Source: Hyphomicrobiales bacterium (lineage in GTDB: Bacteria; Pseudomonadota; Alphaproteobacteria; Rhizobiales; Rhizobiaceae). From it: DNA of 64,000 nt. Under the pieces are notes generated by a model that ran no database searches, was not told the origin of the DNA, and was given only the letters and a program-made list of their open reading frames with translations. The stretch is from contig UCEZ01000007.1 in NCBI GenBank assembly GCA_900471525.1, positions 62,001 through 126,000 on the forward strand. The letters are read 5' to 3'. Made by a program: the position numbers and the translations under genes. Positions 19,779 to 30,320 of this stretch are shown here, in pieces. Every line of letters starts with the position of its first letter. The first letter of the stretch is position 1.

Positions 19779-20813
19779 GTGACTGCGCAAAGCCGTAAGG
19801 TGCTACAGGTGTTGAACGGAGAAACGCTCTCGCCTCCCCCAATCTGGCTGATGCGGCAGGCAGGTCGTTATCTCCCGGAATATCGGCAGACACGCGCCAA
19901 GGCCGGCAGTTTTCTCGATCTCTGTTATTCGCCTGACATGGCTGTCGAGGTAACCCTTCAGCCAATCCGCCGTTACGCCTTTGACGCAGCCATCCTGTTT
20001 TCGGATATCCTGGTCATCCCCGATGCCTTGAAGCGCAATGTCCGCTTTGAGGAAGGACATGGGCCGCGCATGGATCCGATCGATGTTTCTGATATCGTCA
20101 AGCTCGACGCCCGACCAGTGTCCGCTCACTTGAAGCCGGTGATCGAAACGGTTTCTCGGTTGCGCCGCGAATTGCCGGAGGAAACGACATTGCTTGGTTT
20201 CTGCGGCGCGCCCTGGACCGTGGCGACTTACATGATTGCCGGGCACGGAACGCCTGACCAGGCGCCGGCGCGGCTATTTGCCTACCAGCATCCAGAAGCT
20301 TTCGATCGGTTGCTGGCGACGCTTGCTGAGGTTTCGGCGGACTATCTGGTCGAGCAGATCGACGCCGGCGCCGACGCGGTGCAGATCTTCGATTCCTGGG
20401 CGGGCGTTCTCGGCGAAGAAGAGTTTCTCCGTTATGCCGTCAAGCCGGTTCGTCGGATGATCGACAGCGTTCGCGCTCGCAGGCCTGATGCCAAGATCAT
20501 CGCCTTTGCGAAGGGTGCCGGCATTCTGCTTAAGGATTATCGGCAGGGAACGAACGCGGATGCGATCGGACTCGACTGGTCGGTGCCGTTATCCTTTGCC
20601 GCCGAGCTTCAGAGCGACGGTCCGGTGCAGGGCAATCTCGATCCGATGCGGGTGGTGGCTGGTGGACAAGCTCTCGATGATGGCATCGATGCTATCCTGC
20701 AAAAGCTTGGCAATGGTCCGCTGATCTTCAATCTCGGACACGGAATTACGCCGCAGGCCGATCCCGAAAACGTCTCCCGCTTGGTCGGCCGTGTCCGCGG
20801 GGCCAAGCGATGA
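19779..20813 (+). CDS. hemE: Uroporphyrinogen decarboxylase
   Basis: A 344-residue haem-pathway enzyme that removes four carboxylates from uroporphyrinogen III to give coproporphyrinogen [23 protein letters not shown] near residue 17 is the family signature, with [25 protein letters not shown] and the C-terminal [16 protein letters not shown]. The start is GTG at 19779 with GGGAG nine bases upstream. It overlaps hemJ by four bases. Its position beside DnaA boxes is typical of alphaproteobacterial origins. Confidence 0.96.
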   Translation: MTAQSRKVLQVLNGETLSPPPIWLMRQAGRYLPEYRQTRAKAGSFLDLCYSPDMAVEVTLQPIRRYAFDAAILFSDILVIPDALKRNVRFEEGHGPRMDPIDVSDIVKLDARPVSAHLKPVIETVSRLRRELPEETTLLGFCGAPWTVATYMIAGHGTPDQAPARLFAYQHPEAFDRLLATLAEVSADYLVEQIDAGADAVQIFDSWAGVLGEEEFLRYAVKPVRRMIDSVRARRPDAKIIAFAKGAGILLKDYRQGTNADAIGLDWSVPLSFAAELQSDGPVQGNLDPMRVVAGGQALDDGIDAILQKLGNGPLIFNLGHGITPQADPENVSRLVGRVRGAKR

Positions 20814-21349
20814 CGGAGCGTCAAACGGATGCGCGGCCTGGCAAAAAGGCGCGGGCTCGCGCTTTCATCGCGATTGGCCTGTTTGTGGCGCTGCTCGCCG
20901 GGCTGTTCATCTGGCAGCCGGACAATCTCTATCTCTGGATCAAGGCGCTGCACATCATTGCGGTGATGTCCTGGATGGCAGCCCTGCTCTACATGCCGCG
21001 GCTGTTCATCTACCACACCGATGCGGCACCCGGCTCCGAACAATCGGAAACCTTCAAGATGATGGAACAGCGGCTTTTGAAGGTCATCATGAACCCGGCC
21101 ATGATGATCACCTGGGTGCTGGGGCTCTATCTCGCCTGGAGCGTCTACGGTTTTCAGGGTGGCTGGCTGCACGCCAAGCTGTTTCTGGTCGTTCTGCTGA
21201 CAGGCGTTCATATGCTGTTCAGTCGCGCGGTGCGGACTTTTGCGCGGGATGAAAACACGCACAGCGCGCGCTATTGGCGGCTGATGAACGAGGCGCCGAC
21301 CCTGCTGATGATCCTCATCGTGATCATGGCCGTAGTGAAACCTTTTTGA
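20810..21349 (+). CDS. hemJ: Protoporphyrinogen IX oxidase HemJ
   Basis: A 179-residue membrane enzyme, the bacterial haem-dependent protoporphyrinogen oxidase of the UPF0093 family. There are four membrane segments (about 20-38, 45-65, 95-115, 155-175). The first membrane block carries the conserved His in [28 protein letters not shown], and [17 protein letters not shown] supplies the conserved Lys. Its ATG overlaps the hemE stop (ATGA), so two steps of haem synthesis are coupled. The N terminus has a basic cytoplasmic tail. Confidence 0.93.
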   Translation: MTERQTDARPGKKARARAFIAIGLFVALLAGLFIWQPDNLYLWIKALHIIAVMSWMAALLYMPRLFIYHTDAAPGSEQSETFKMMEQRLLKVIMNPAMMITWVLGLYLAWSVYGFQGGWLHAKLFLVVLLTGVHMLFSRAVRTFARDENTHSARYWRLMNEAPTLLMILIVIMAVVKPF

Positions 21350-21544
21350 TCTCGCGACGTTCTTGAAGGAAACTTTCGGTAATTTTCGCAGACCCCTTGC
21401 GGCGCACCGAGTGAATCGCTATTTTCCCGCCATCTCCTCTTTCGTGGCATGTGTAAACGTTACGAGCCTGCCCCTTCCGCTGCAGCTCCCCTTACATCAG
21501 ACACGCCGATTTTTCCTTTCGAATTCCAAGTGTGGTCCCCCTTC
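21350..21544 (+). promoter_or_regulatory. C-rich rho leader
   Basis: The 195 bases before rho end in an 80-base tract where C far outnumbers G (about 21463-21544), with repeated CCCC and TCC, and no clear ribosome binding site before the ATG. This composition fits a rut site for autogenous Rho-dependent attenuation, known for E. coli rho. The regulation here is inferred. Confidence 0.4.
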
Positions 21545-22810
21545 ATGGCTGAAATGAAGCTACAAGAACTTAAAAACAAATCCGCGACCGATCTGCTGGC
21601 TTTTGCCGAGTCGGTCGAGGTCGAGAATGCCAGTGTGATGCGCAAGCAGGAACTGATGTTCGCGATCCTGAAAATGCTCGCGAGCCAGGACGTCGAGATC
21701 ATCGGCGAAGGCGTGGTCGAGGTGCTGCAGGACGGCTTCGGCTTTCTGCGCTCCGCCAACGCCAACTATCTGCCCGGCCCCGACGATATCTACATCTCGC
21801 CTTCGCAAATCCGCCGCTTCTCGCTGAAGACCGGCGATACGGTCGAAGGCCCGATCCGGGGACCCAAGGAAGGCGAGCGCTATTTCGCCCTTCTCAAGGT
21901 CAATACGATCAATTTCGAGGATCCCGAAAAGATCCGCCACAAGGTCCATTTCGACAATCTGACGCCGCTCTATCCGAACGAGCGCTTCAAGATGGAACTT
22001 GAGGTTCCGACCTCGAAGGACCTGTCCGCCCGCGTCATCGACCTGATCGCCCCGCTCGGCAAGGGCCAGCGTGGCTTGATCGTCGCGCCACCGCGCACCG
22101 GTAAGACTGTTCTCCTGCAGAACATCGCTCACTCAATCACCGCCAATCATCCGGAATGCTATCTGATCGTTCTTCTGATCGACGAACGGCCGGAGGAAGT
22201 GACGGACATGCAGCGCTCGGTGAAGGGCGAAGTCGTCTCCTCAACCTTCGACGAGCCGGCGACGCGCCACGTTCAGGTGGCTGAAATGGTCATCGAGAAG
22301 GCCAAGCGTCTGGTCGAGCACGGCCGCGACGTTGTCATCCTGCTCGATTCGATCACCCGCCTCGGGCGCGCCTACAACACCGTCGTGCCCTCGTCGGGCA
22401 AGGTCTTGACCGGTGGTGTGGACGCCAACGCCCTGCAGCGCCCGAAGCGCTTCTTTGGCGCCGCCCGCAACATCGAGGAAGGCGGCTCGTTGACCATCAT
22501 CGCGACGGCCCTGATTGATACCGGCAGCCGCATGGACGAAGTCATCTTCGAAGAATTCAAGGGCACGGGCAACTCGGAAATCGTTCTTGACCGTAAGGTC
22601 GCCGACAAGCGTATCTTCCCGTCGATGGATATTCTCAAGTCCGGTACCCGCAAGGAAGACCTCTTGGTTCCGCGCCAGGACCTGCAGAAGATTTTCGTTC
22701 TGCGCCGCATCCTTGCGCCGATGGGAACGACCGATGCGATCGAGTTCCTGATCGACAAGTTGAAGCAGACAAAGACGAACGGCGATTTCTTCGATTCGAT
22801 GAACACCTGA
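21545..22810 (+). CDS. rho: Transcription termination factor Rho
   Basis: A 421-residue hexameric RNA helicase that ends transcription at rut sites. The N-terminal Rho domain ([24 protein letters not shown]) is followed by a cold-shock RNA-binding fold with GFGFLRS. The RecA-like core has Walker [16 protein letters not shown] near residues 178-192, Walker [17 protein letters not shown] and the R-loop region [27 protein letters not shown] begin at ATG 21545, the usual start; the ORF is open for a further 32 codons upstream. A strong hairpin terminator follows. Confidence 0.97.
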   Translation: MAEMKLQELKNKSATDLLAFAESVEVENASVMRKQELMFAILKMLASQDVEIIGEGVVEVLQDGFGFLRSANANYLPGPDDIYISPSQIRRFSLKTGDTVEGPIRGPKEGERYFALLKVNTINFEDPEKIRHKVHFDNLTPLYPNERFKMELEVPTSKDLSARVIDLIAPLGKGQRGLIVAPPRTGKTVLLQNIAHSITANHPECYLIVLLIDERPEEVTDMQRSVKGEVVSSTFDEPATRHVQVAEMVIEKAKRLVEHGRDVVILLDSITRLGRAYNTVVPSSGKVLTGGVDANALQRPKRFFGAARNIEEGGSLTIIATALIDTGSRMDEVIFEEFKGTGNSEIVLDRKVADKRIFPSMDILKSGTRKEDLLVPRQDLQKIFVLRRILAPMGTTDAIEFLIDKLKQTKTNGDFFDSMNT

Positions 22811-22832
22811 TCGAAGACGCTATTTTAGCACG

Positions 22833-22857
22833 AAGCCCAGGTTCAGCCTGGGCTTTT
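22833..22857 (+). terminator. Rho-independent terminator after rho
   Basis: A 9-bp stem (AAGCCCAGG with CCTGGGCTT), a 5-base loop and then TTGTGTTTT, 23 bases after the rho stop codon. Confidence 0.85.
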
Positions 22858-22941
22858 GTGTTTTAATCTCAACGTGATTTAGCCGGGTTCTTTTTGCCGG
22901 AGTCGCTGGTCACATCGAGATGGAGATTCGTGTCATGAATT

Positions 22942-24315
22942 ATGGCACTGGATCAGAACAAGGACGTTCCGACGTTGACCCATCAAACGCAGGCTATTGC
23001 TGACACGATCTACGCCCTGTCTTCCGGCTCCCTGCCGGCAGGCGTTGCTGTCATCCGCATAAGCGGGCCGCAGACACGCGGCGCACTCGAACACCTCTGT
23101 GGCGCTGTGCCGGCACAGCGTCAGGCAGTTCTGCGATCGATTCACAATCGAAACGGTGATGTGCTTGACCAGGGCCTCGTTCTTTATTTTGCAGCGCCGG
23201 CATCGTTTACGGGGGAGGATTGCGCGGAGCTACAGGTTCATGGCGGCCGCGCCGTTGTGAATGCGATCCTGGCGGAGCTTGCCAGCCTTCCAGGTCTCAG
23301 ACATGCCGAGCCCGGCGAATTCTCGCGGCGCGCATTTCACAACGGTAAACTCGACCTTGTTGAGATCGAGGGCCTTGCCGACCTGATTTCTGCCGAAACG
23401 GAAATGCAGAGACGGCTGGCGCAGGAACATTCCAGTGGGCACCTCTCACAGCTCTATGAGAGTTGGGCCTACAGGTTGACGCATGCGAGGGCGATGATCG
23501 AGGCTGAGCTCGATTTCGCGGATGAAGACGATGTCCCCGGCTCTGTCGCGGAACGCATTTGGGCTGATATGCGAAAGCTGCGTACGGAGATCGACGCGCA
23601 TCTCTCCGGTGCCGGCGTGGCGGAGATCATCCGGGATGGCCTGAAGATTGTTATTGCCGGTGAACCGAATGCCGGCAAATCAAGTTTGCTGAACTTCCTG
23701 GCGCGCCGCGACGTTGCGATTGTCACGGATATTGCAGGCACGACGAGGGATGTTTTATCCGTTGACTTATCCTTAGCCGGATTCAGTGTTCGGCTATTTG
23801 ACACTGCTGGCCTGCGCCAAACGGAGGATCGTGTCGAACAGGAGGGTATTCGTCGCGCGTACATGACGATCGATCAGGCCGACGTTGTTCTTCTCCTGGC
23901 TGATACGCCGAGCGGGTTTGCGTCGATGGAAGAATACGGCCAATCGAAGCCCGTCATTCGCATAGGTACGAAGATTGATCGAAACCCTCTTTTATGGGAT
24001 AAGGCCAGCGTCGACGTCCTGATTTCGACGGTCACCGGCGCGGGCGTTGACCAGCTTGTCGAAGTCTTGACGCGTTTTCTTCCCGATGTGTCGGAGAAGA
24101 GCGCATTGTCTTTGCCCACCCGGAAAAGACATGTGAGTTGCCTGCAGCAAGCCTGCATAGCAATCGATATGAGTTTGACGCAATCTAATAGCGGGCTTGA
24201 TATTCAAGCAGAATATCTAAGGCAGGCAGGAGATGCGCTTGGCCGCATAACCGGGCGGGTTGATGTAGAAGACCTGCTCGACGTCATTTTTTCGGAATTT
24301 TGCATCGGCAAATGA
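22942..24315 (+). CDS. mnmE: tRNA modification GTPase MnmE (TrmE)
   Basis: A 457-residue GTPase that works with MnmG to put a 5-(carboxymethyl)aminomethyl group on wobble uridine 34. The N-terminal folate-binding domain has DTIYALSSGSLPAGVAVIRISG. The G domain has GEPNAGKSSLLN (about 240-251), DIAGTTRD and FDTAGLRQTEDRVE. The C terminus is EFCIGK, with the catalytic Cys. The start is uncertain: ATG 22942 has its GGAG 16 bases away, while a TTG at 22975 is better placed after AAGGA. The gene is followed by its partner mnmG 92 bases later. Confidence 0.94.
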   Translation: MALDQNKDVPTLTHQTQAIADTIYALSSGSLPAGVAVIRISGPQTRGALEHLCGAVPAQRQAVLRSIHNRNGDVLDQGLVLYFAAPASFTGEDCAELQVHGGRAVVNAILAELASLPGLRHAEPGEFSRRAFHNGKLDLVEIEGLADLISAETEMQRRLAQEHSSGHLSQLYESWAYRLTHARAMIEAELDFADEDDVPGSVAERIWADMRKLRTEIDAHLSGAGVAEIIRDGLKIVIAGEPNAGKSSLLNFLARRDVAIVTDIAGTTRDVLSVDLSLAGFSVRLFDTAGLRQTEDRVEQEGIRRAYMTIDQADVVLLLADTPSGFASMEEYGQSKPVIRIGTKIDRNPLLWDKASVDVLISTVTGAGVDQLVEVLTRFLPDVSEKSALSLPTRKRHVSCLQQACIAIDMSLTQSNSGLDIQAEYLRQAGDALGRITGRVDVEDLLDVIFSEFCIGK

Positions 24316-24354
24316 GATGCAACCGATTGTACAACGTTGGCGAGTCTTGCCGGA

Positions 24355-24370
24355 TGTTTCACGTGAAACG
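24355..24370. other. parS-like centromere site between mnmE and mnmG
   Basis: TGTTTCACGTGAAACG matches the parS consensus at 15 of 16 positions, in the 92-base gap, about 3.4 kb from parB. Confidence 0.9.
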
Positions 24371-24407
24371 ATTCGCTTCCGTAATACCGTGATGGAGACG
24401 GTTTGAT

Positions 24408-26291
24408 ATGTTCGACTATGATGTCATTGTCATCGGTGGTGGCCACGCTGGATGTGAAGCAGCGGGTGCTTCGGCGCGTATGGGCGCTAAAACCGCATTG
24501 GTGACGCATAAGCGCGATACGATCGGGGTGATGTCCTGCAATCCTGCCATCGGTGGTCTAGGAAAAGGCCATCTGGTTCGCGAGATTGATGCGATGGATG
24601 GATTGATGGGCCGCGTTGCTGACGCGGCCGGCATTCAGTTCCGCCTCCTGAATCGTCGAAAAGGTCCCGCGGTTCGTGGCCCCCGAACCCAGGCCGACCG
24701 AAAACTCTATCGCCTGGCCATGCAGGCTGAAATCCAGGCGATTGAGAATCTGGACGTCATTGAGGGCGACGCGTTTGATCTACAGCTGGAAAACGGTCGG
24801 GTCAGCGGAGTTATTCTTGCAAATGGACGGCATATCTCCTGCGGGGCAGTCGTTCTGACCACCGGCACTTTCCTGCGTGGGCTCATTCATATCGGTAATA
24901 GAAAAATCCCGGCCGGTCGCGTTGGGGAGGAGCCGTCACTTGGGTTGTCAGCGACACTGGAGCGGTTCGGCTTGCGTCTGGGCCGTCTGAAGACCGGTAC
25001 ACCGGCGCGGCTCGACGGGAAAACCATCGACTGGCAGTCCGTGGGCCGACAGGGCGCCGATGACCATCCAGTACCGTTTTCCTTTATGACGGAGCGCATC
25101 GTCAATCGGCAGATCGAATGCGGCGTTACGCGTACGACAGACGCGACACATAAGATTATCTCCGAGAACCTGAATAAGTCGGCGATGTATTCCGGTCAGA
25201 TCGAGGGCGTCGGCCCGCGCTATTGCCCATCGATCGAAGACAAGATTGTGAAGTTCGGTGAGCGCGATGGCCACCAGATTTTCCTGGAACCAGAAGGACT
25301 GGATGACGACACGATCTATCCCAATGGGATTTCGACATCTCTTCCCGAAGATGTGCAGCAGGCTTTCATCAGAACTATCCCGGGATTGGAGAATGTCACG
25401 ATCCTGCAGCCGGGCTACGCGATCGAGTATGACCATGTCGATCCTCGGGAACTTTCCGTCTCGCTGGAAGTGCGCAAGATTCCCGGATTGTTTCTCGCCG
25501 GTCAAATCAACGGAACGACGGGCTATGAGGAAGCCGGCGCGCAAGGTCTGGTGGCCGGGCTAAACGCCGCCCTCCTTTGTGCCGGCGGCGAGGCCCATGA
25601 ATTCAGCCGCACGAATTCCTATATCGGCGTGATGATCGATGACTTGACTTCTCGCGGCGTGGCGGAGCCCTATCGGATGTTTACATCCAGAGCGGAGTAT
25701 CGCCTGTCCCTGCGTGCTGATAACGCGGATGTGCGTCTGACACCCGAGGCTATCTCTTTGGGATGCGTATCTGCGGATCGTGCCGCCAAGTTTGGCAAGT
25801 GGGTTGACGATATCGATACCCATAGAGAGATGCTGAAATCGCTGACCGTAACACCCAACGAAGGGCGCTCCCTTGGTCTCAAGCTCAATCTTGACGGCCA
25901 ACGTCGTTCTGCATTTGAACTCTTGTCCTATGCCGAGCATTCCATTCAGTCCCTGAGCGGCGTATGGCCGGAGTTGGCAATGGTCAACGCTAAACTGGCT
26001 GAGGCACTGGAGATCGATGCGACATATGCGGTTTACATGGACAGGCAGGCGGCCGATATCGCTGGCATTCAGCGCGAAGAAAGCCGCCTCATTCCGGATG
26101 GTTTCGATTTTCAGTCTTTGTCCGGTCTATCGAATGAATTGAAGCAGAAGCTGAATGCCGCGATGCCGCGCAACTTGGCCCAGGCCATGAAAGTGGATGG
26201 AATTACACCGTCCGCTATATCCCTGATTCTTGCGCATATTCGTAAAGGCAGCCACACCCAAATAGCGTATCCCAAACAGGCGATTCAATGA
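24408..26291 (+). CDS. mnmG: tRNA uridine-34 5-carboxymethylaminomethyl modification enzyme MnmG (GidA)
   Basis: A 627-residue FAD-dependent enzyme, partner of MnmE. The Rossmann dinucleotide motif [14 protein letters not shown] starts at residue 6. Family blocks include [60 protein letters not shown] with [12 protein letters not shown] and [24 protein letters not shown]. The stop overlaps the rsmG start by four bases. The mnmE-mnmG-rsmG-parA-parB order is the classic origin-proximal cluster of many bacteria. Confidence 0.96.
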   Translation: MFDYDVIVIGGGHAGCEAAGASARMGAKTALVTHKRDTIGVMSCNPAIGGLGKGHLVREIDAMDGLMGRVADAAGIQFRLLNRRKGPAVRGPRTQADRKLYRLAMQAEIQAIENLDVIEGDAFDLQLENGRVSGVILANGRHISCGAVVLTTGTFLRGLIHIGNRKIPAGRVGEEPSLGLSATLERFGLRLGRLKTGTPARLDGKTIDWQSVGRQGADDHPVPFSFMTERIVNRQIECGVTRTTDATHKIISENLNKSAMYSGQIEGVGPRYCPSIEDKIVKFGERDGHQIFLEPEGLDDDTIYPNGISTSLPEDVQQAFIRTIPGLENVTILQPGYAIEYDHVDPRELSVSLEVRKIPGLFLAGQINGTTGYEEAGAQGLVAGLNAALLCAGGEAHEFSRTNSYIGVMIDDLTSRGVAEPYRMFTSRAEYRLSLRADNADVRLTPEAISLGCVSADRAAKFGKWVDDIDTHREMLKSLTVTPNEGRSLGLKLNLDGQRRSAFELLSYAEHSIQSLSGVWPELAMVNAKLAEALEIDATYAVYMDRQAADIAGIQREESRLIPDGFDFQSLSGLSNELKQKLNAAMPRNLAQAMKVDGITPSAISLILAHIRKGSHTQIAYPKQAIQ

Positions 26292-26926
26292 TTGCGAGTC
26301 CTTCCCGTGAACTGAACGGATTGCGTGTTTCACGTGAAACGTCCGAGAGGCTTGAACACTTTGCCGCTCTGTTTCAGAAATGGGCCAAGTCCATCAATCT
26401 CGTTGCACCGTCGACACTCTCCGATTTGTGGCAGCGCCATATCGCGGACAGCGCGCAGATCTTCCAGCTATTTCCGGGGCCGAAACGATGGGTGGATCTC
26501 GGCAGTGGTGGTGGTTTCCCGGGTATTATCACAGCGATATTCCTGGCTGAATTGGGAGACGGCTGGGTTCACCTTGTGGAAAGCAACAACAAGAAAGCGG
26601 CGTTCCTGCGGGTTGCGCTGAACGAGACCGGTGCGCGCGGGTCCGTGCATCCGATTCGCATCGAGGATGCGAATGTTGCCGTGCCGGAATGCGATGCAAT
26701 TTCGGCTCGAGCGCTCGCGGATCTCGGGCAATTGCTTGACTATTGCGCGCCCTGGATGACCGCAGCTAACAAACCACGGGCATTTTTTCACAAAGGCCGG
26801 GATTATCAGCAAGAAGTCGACAAAGCCGTTAGCCGCTTTCAATTTGATCTGGTAAAACATCAAAGCGTCGTCGAGCCGGATTCAGTGGTTCTCGAAATCG
26901 CAAATCTTTCGCGGAAAATTCAATAA
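26288..26926 (+). CDS. rsmG: 16S rRNA (guanine-527-N7)-methyltransferase RsmG (GidB)
   Basis: A 212-residue SAM-dependent methyltransferase. The cofactor site is [18 protein letters not shown] near residues 64-80, with [22 protein letters not shown] and the later [17 protein letters not shown] that completes the family. Start ATG overlaps the mnmG stop (ATGA). Codons 13-18 (VSRET) are encoded by a parS-like site at 26326-26341. It is 14 bases upstream of parA. Confidence 0.94.
   Translation: MIASPSRELNGLRVSRETSERLEHFAALFQKWAKSINLVAPSTLSDLWQRHIADSAQIFQLFPGPKRWVDLGSGGGFPGIITAIFLAELGDGWVHLVESNNKKAAFLRVALNETGARGSVHPIRIEDANVAVPECDAISARALADLGQLLDYCAPWMTAANKPRAFFHKGRDYQQEVDKAVSRFQFDLVKHQSVVEPDSVVLEIANLSRKIQ
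26326..26341. other. parS-like centromere site inside rsmG
   Basis: TGTTTCACGTGAAACG, 15 of 16 to the consensus, within the first 60 bases of rsmG and about 1.4 kb from parB. Confidence 0.9.
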
Positions 26927-26940
26927 CGGCGGAATGCGAC

Positions 26941-27735
26941 ATGGCAGGCGAAAAAAACCGGATCATCACAATTGCAAACCAGAAGGGCGGAGTGGGGAAA
27001 ACCACGACGGCCATCAATCTCGCAACCGCTTTGGCCGCTATTGGCGAGAAGGTCCTGATCGTTGACCTCGACCCGCAGGGGAATGCCAGCACCGGTCTCG
27101 GCATTCAGCGGCGCGATCGCAAGCTGTCGTCCTACGAGCTGATGATCGGCTCCCACAGTATAACTGAGATCGTTCAAGATACCGTGGTTCCCAATCTCTC
27201 GATCGTGCCGTCGACGATGGACCTTCTGGGTGTGGAGATGGAAATTTCTCGCGATAGCGACCGGGTCTTTCGGCTTCGCAAGGCGCTTGCTTCCCCCGAT
27301 GCGCTCGCCTACTCCTATGTCCTCGTCGACTGCCCGCCTTCCTTCAACCTTCTGACCATGAACGCCATGGCGGCCGCACATTCGGTGCTTGTGCCCCTGC
27401 AATGCGAGTTCTTCGCGCTGGAAGGTCTCAGTCAGTTGCTGGAGACCGTCGACCAGGTTCGCCGGACCGTCAACCCGGCGCTGGATATTCAGGGGATCGT
27501 TTTGACGATGTTTGATTCCCGCAACAATCTGGCGCAACAGGTCGTCAACGATGTTCGGACCCATCTTGGTGAGAAGGTGTATCATACGCTGATCCCGCGC
27601 AACGTGCGCGTTTCGGAGGCGCCCTCCTATGGGAAGCCGGCAATCCTGTATGATCTGAAATGCGCTGGTAGCCAGGCGTACCTGCAACTGGCGTCCGAGG
27701 TGATTCAGCGCGAGAGGCTGCGAAAGGCGGCCTGA
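26941..27735 (+). CDS. parA: Chromosome-partitioning ATPase ParA
   Basis: A 264-residue deviant Walker-type ATPase of the chromosomal ParA/Soj class. The deviant P-loop is ANQKGGVGKTTTAINLA near residues 12-28, with the signature Lys two residues into the motif. Walker A' is VLIVDLDPQGNASTGLG and Walker B is YVLVDCPPSFNLLTMNAMAA. No N-terminal DNA-binding extension is present, unlike plasmid RepA-type homologues, so it is the primary chromosomal copy. parB follows 45 bases later. It works with ParB on the parS sites found around it. Confidence 0.96.
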   Translation: MAGEKNRIITIANQKGGVGKTTTAINLATALAAIGEKVLIVDLDPQGNASTGLGIQRRDRKLSSYELMIGSHSITEIVQDTVVPNLSIVPSTMDLLGVEMEISRDSDRVFRLRKALASPDALAYSYVLVDCPPSFNLLTMNAMAAAHSVLVPLQCEFFALEGLSQLLETVDQVRRTVNPALDIQGIVLTMFDSRNNLAQQVVNDVRTHLGEKVYHTLIPRNVRVSEAPSYGKPAILYDLKCAGSQAYLQLASEVIQRERLRKAA

Positions 27736-27780
27736 GCGGTAATCGATTCGATATCGTAACGATAAGTGTGAGTGCAGACG

Positions 27781-28668
27781 ATGAATGACGACAGTTCGAG
27801 AAGAAGACTTGGCCGTGGCCTTGCGGCGCTGATTGGAGAGATGGATCAGCCTTTGCAGGCAAGCGGTCCTGTTGCGCCCGTCAACGCCGATCGCCGCATT
27901 CCGATCGAATTCGTCGCCCGCAACCCGCGCAATCCGCGGCGGACGTTTGATGAATCCGAGCTACAGGACCTGGCGAGCTCCATTCGCCAGCACGGTATCG
28001 TTCAACCGGTCGTCGTTCGCACCATCGCAGACGAACGTTACGAGATTATTGCGGGTGAGCGCCGCTGGCGCGCAGCCCAACTCGCGGGATTTACGGATAT
28101 CCCGGTTATCGTTCGCGATGTGGACGATCGGACGGCACTGGAGATCGCAATCGTCGAAAACGTTCAGCGATCGGACCTCAATCCCCTCGAGGAGGCGCTT
28201 GGTTATGATCAGCTGATCGCCGAGCACGGCTATACGCAGAACGATCTCGGCGAAATCATCGGCAAGAGCCGGAGCCACGTTGCCAACAGCCTCCGGCTGC
28301 TGAAACTCCCGGAACCGGTCCGCGACATGCTTTCCTCCGGCACGCTGTCCGCCGGCCATGCGCGCGCGCTGATCCCGACATCTGATCCTGTGGCGCTGGC
28401 CCGTTCGATCATTGCCAAAGGCCTGTCCGTGCGCGACACAGAGCGTCTGGCGCAGAACGACATTCGCGCCCAGAGCGATCCGAACTACGGCAAACCTTCT
28501 CCCAAGGAGGAAAAGGACGCCGATACGCTGGCGCTGGAGCGTACCCTCTCCGACAGTCTTGGGCTCGATGTGACCGTCAATCACAAAGTATCCGGCGGTC
28601 AGTTGCGGATTTCCTACAAGACACTCGATCAGCTTGAAGAGATCTGCCGGTTGCTTGAGCGGCGCTGA
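27781..28668 (+). CDS. parB: Chromosome-partitioning protein ParB
   Basis: A 295-residue CTP-dependent parS-binding clamp. The N-terminal domain carries the C-motif region FDESELQDLASSIRQHGIVQPVVVR and the arginine patch GERRWRAAQLAG near residue 91. IAIVENVQRSDLNPLEEALGYDQLI and a helix-turn-helix (DLGEIIGKSRSHVANSLRLLKLP) bind parS. The C terminus is the dimerisation domain. The start may be ATG 27781 (MNDDSSRRRLGRGLAALIG) or GTG 27772; the first matches the usual N terminus. Convergent with holA. Confidence 0.96.
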   Translation: MNDDSSRRRLGRGLAALIGEMDQPLQASGPVAPVNADRRIPIEFVARNPRNPRRTFDESELQDLASSIRQHGIVQPVVVRTIADERYEIIAGERRWRAAQLAGFTDIPVIVRDVDDRTALEIAIVENVQRSDLNPLEEALGYDQLIAEHGYTQNDLGEIIGKSRSHVANSLRLLKLPEPVRDMLSSGTLSAGHARALIPTSDPVALARSIIAKGLSVRDTERLAQNDIRAQSDPNYGKPSPKEEKDADTLALERTLSDSLGLDVTVNHKVSGGQLRISYKTLDQLEEICRLLERR

Positions 28669-28711
28669 TATCGATTCGGATACGAAATAAATCGGTAAAA
28701 TTTAATGATAT

Positions 28712-28733
28712 CAGATAGATAACGTTCTATCTG
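28712..28733. repeat. Small hairpin at the parB-holA junction
   Basis: CAGATAGA and TCTATCTG form an 8-bp stem with loop TAACGT in the AT-rich 58-base gap between convergent parB and holA. It overlaps the holA stop and has no T run, so it is a weak terminator at most. Confidence 0.4.
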
Positions 28734-29761
28734 CGAGCGGACTGCAAGGTGATTGCCAGCAATGTCTGCATGGCGATGCTGTCTTCCAGGCTTTGCCGCG
28801 TTCGGCTCTGGAAAATTGCCGTCTGCAGGCGCCCAAGTTCGCGCCGGATTGCGGGAAGGGTCCATGTCTTCAAGGCCGCTTCGATCAGAGGCTTGCGGCG
28901 AAAGTGGAGATGACGACCCAGTGTGGCCACAACCTGGGCCGGCTGCTGCCGTTTATCGTCCATCTCCGCTCGCATCAGGTCCAGGAGCTGGAACTGTTTC
29001 AGGCAAGCCTGAAGCACGAGGAAGATTGCCGTCTTCGATGCCGTTATCTTGCGGATGGCGTGTTGGAGGCCATCCGCATCGCCCTTGAGAACCGCGTCGA
29101 TCGCATCATCGACCGAGACCGCGCTGGCGTCGCCGACGATTTCCAGCACATGTTCTTCCTCAATCGAGGCCATCCCACGGCAGTACAGCGCCAGCTTGCG
29201 GATTTCATTACGGGACGCGATCCGGTCGCCACCCAGCGCTTCGTTCAGCCGTTCGCGCGCAGCGGGCGAGATCCGAAGCCCTTCCTGGCCCAGTTCCTGA
29301 TCGATCAGAGCGTTCACCGCTCGCGCATCGTCGCCATAGCAGGCAATGGCAATCACGGAACGGCTGGTTTCGCCGATCTTGCGTATACCGGTTCCCTTTT
29401 TAAGATCGCCGGCCTCGATGATGACATAGCTTGCCTCCGGAGGCTGCTGCGAAAGCACGTTGACGCTATCGACGAGCGTCTTCTCTGTGCCCGAAGCCCG
29501 GATCCAGACGAGTTTTTCGCCGCCGAAAAGACCGATCGTATTGACTTCATCCAGTAGGCGGCCCGGACTTTGCTGCAGGTCGGAACCGTCAAGCTTGATC
29601 AGCGAGAAAGGGTCGTCGAGAGCGACGCCGCTTTTGGCAGCGATCTGGCCGGCGCGCTCGGAAACGAGGCCGCGATCCGGCCCATAGATCACGTAGAGAC
29701 GGTGATCCCTGAGCGGCCGCTGGAGGAGCGACTCGAACTCATGCGATTTGATCTCGGTCAT
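28727..29761 (-). CDS. holA: DNA polymerase III delta subunit
   Basis: A 344-residue clamp-loader wrench subunit, which opens the beta sliding clamp. The N-terminal AAA+-like part has RLYVIYGPDRGLVSERAGQIAA and the beta-binding region near DPFSLIKLDGSDL, and the middle has NEALGGDRIASRNEIRKLALYC, the conserved lid. It follows lptE by 25 bases in the operon leuS-lptE-holA, a common order in alphaproteobacteria. Stop at 28727, convergent with parB. Confidence 0.93.
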   Translation of the reverse strand: MTEIKSHEFESLLQRPLRDHRLYVIYGPDRGLVSERAGQIAAKSGVALDDPFSLIKLDGSDLQQSPGRLLDEVNTIGLFGGEKLVWIRASGTEKTLVDSVNVLSQQPPEASYVIIEAGDLKKGTGIRKIGETSRSVIAIACYGDDARAVNALIDQELGQEGLRISPAARERLNEALGGDRIASRNEIRKLALYCRGMASIEEEHVLEIVGDASAVSVDDAIDAVLKGDADGLQHAIRKITASKTAIFLVLQACLKQFQLLDLMRAEMDDKRQQPAQVVATLGRHLHFRRKPLIEAALKTWTLPAIRRELGRLQTAIFQSRTRQSLEDSIAMQTLLAITLQSARR

Positions 29762-29786
29762 ACCGCCACCTCATGCCGGGGATCGA

Positions 29787-30320
29787 TCAGCGGCCGAGCG
29801 CCGCTGCGATATCGGCGCGGATGATTTCCGCCAGCTCCTTGGAAGCGCGCTTCTCAGCGTCACGCGTGGCGCGAACCTTGGCGAACTCCTGTTCCGGGAA
29901 ATCGACCAGCGCGACGGCAGTGCGATTGCCGGAGCGAACGGTTTCACCCGTGTCGGTGCGCGTCAGATTGTAGTCGGCCATGACGACGACGCGGCCGGCA
30001 CCAGCGGTATCGCTATTTTCGTCGGTGGTGTTCTGATCAAAGAGGACACCCTGAACATCGCTGGTGACGTTCAGGGCCAGCTTATATTCCGGATTGGCCG
30101 GTTCGCCCGCGCCGCCCGATGTCAGGAAGATCAGCGCGTTGCGCACTTCCTGTTCGACGCGGTCGTCAGCCTCGGAAATCCCGATCGATGCGAGTGCCTT
30201 TGCGGGCTTTCCCTGCGGTCCTTCCGAATAGAGCGGCTTGACCTGGCAGCCCGCAAGGATCGCGAATGCGCCGAAAGCCAGGAGCTGCGCATATCTTTGA
30301 GCTTTTTCAGACAACGACAT
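29787..30320 (-). CDS. lptE: LPS-assembly lipoprotein LptE
   Basis: A 177-residue outer-membrane lipoprotein that plugs LptD, the LPS translocon. A lipoprotein signal covers residues 1-25 with the lipobox LAGC at 22-25. The mature part ([11 protein letters not shown], then [20 protein letters not shown]) fits the LptE fold, with two beta strands and a conserved [10 protein letters not shown] tail. Its start lies 14 bases inside the end of leuS, so the two are coupled. Sequence conservation in this family is low; context and length add confidence. Confidence 0.87.
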   Translation of the reverse strand: MSLSEKAQRYAQLLAFGAFAILAGCQVKPLYSEGPQGKPAKALASIGISEADDRVEQEVRNALIFLTSGGAGEPANPEYKLALNVTSDVQGVLFDQNTTDENSDTAGAGRVVVMADYNLTRTDTGETVRSGNRTAVALVDFPEQEFAKVRATRDAEKRASKELAEIIRADIAAALGR

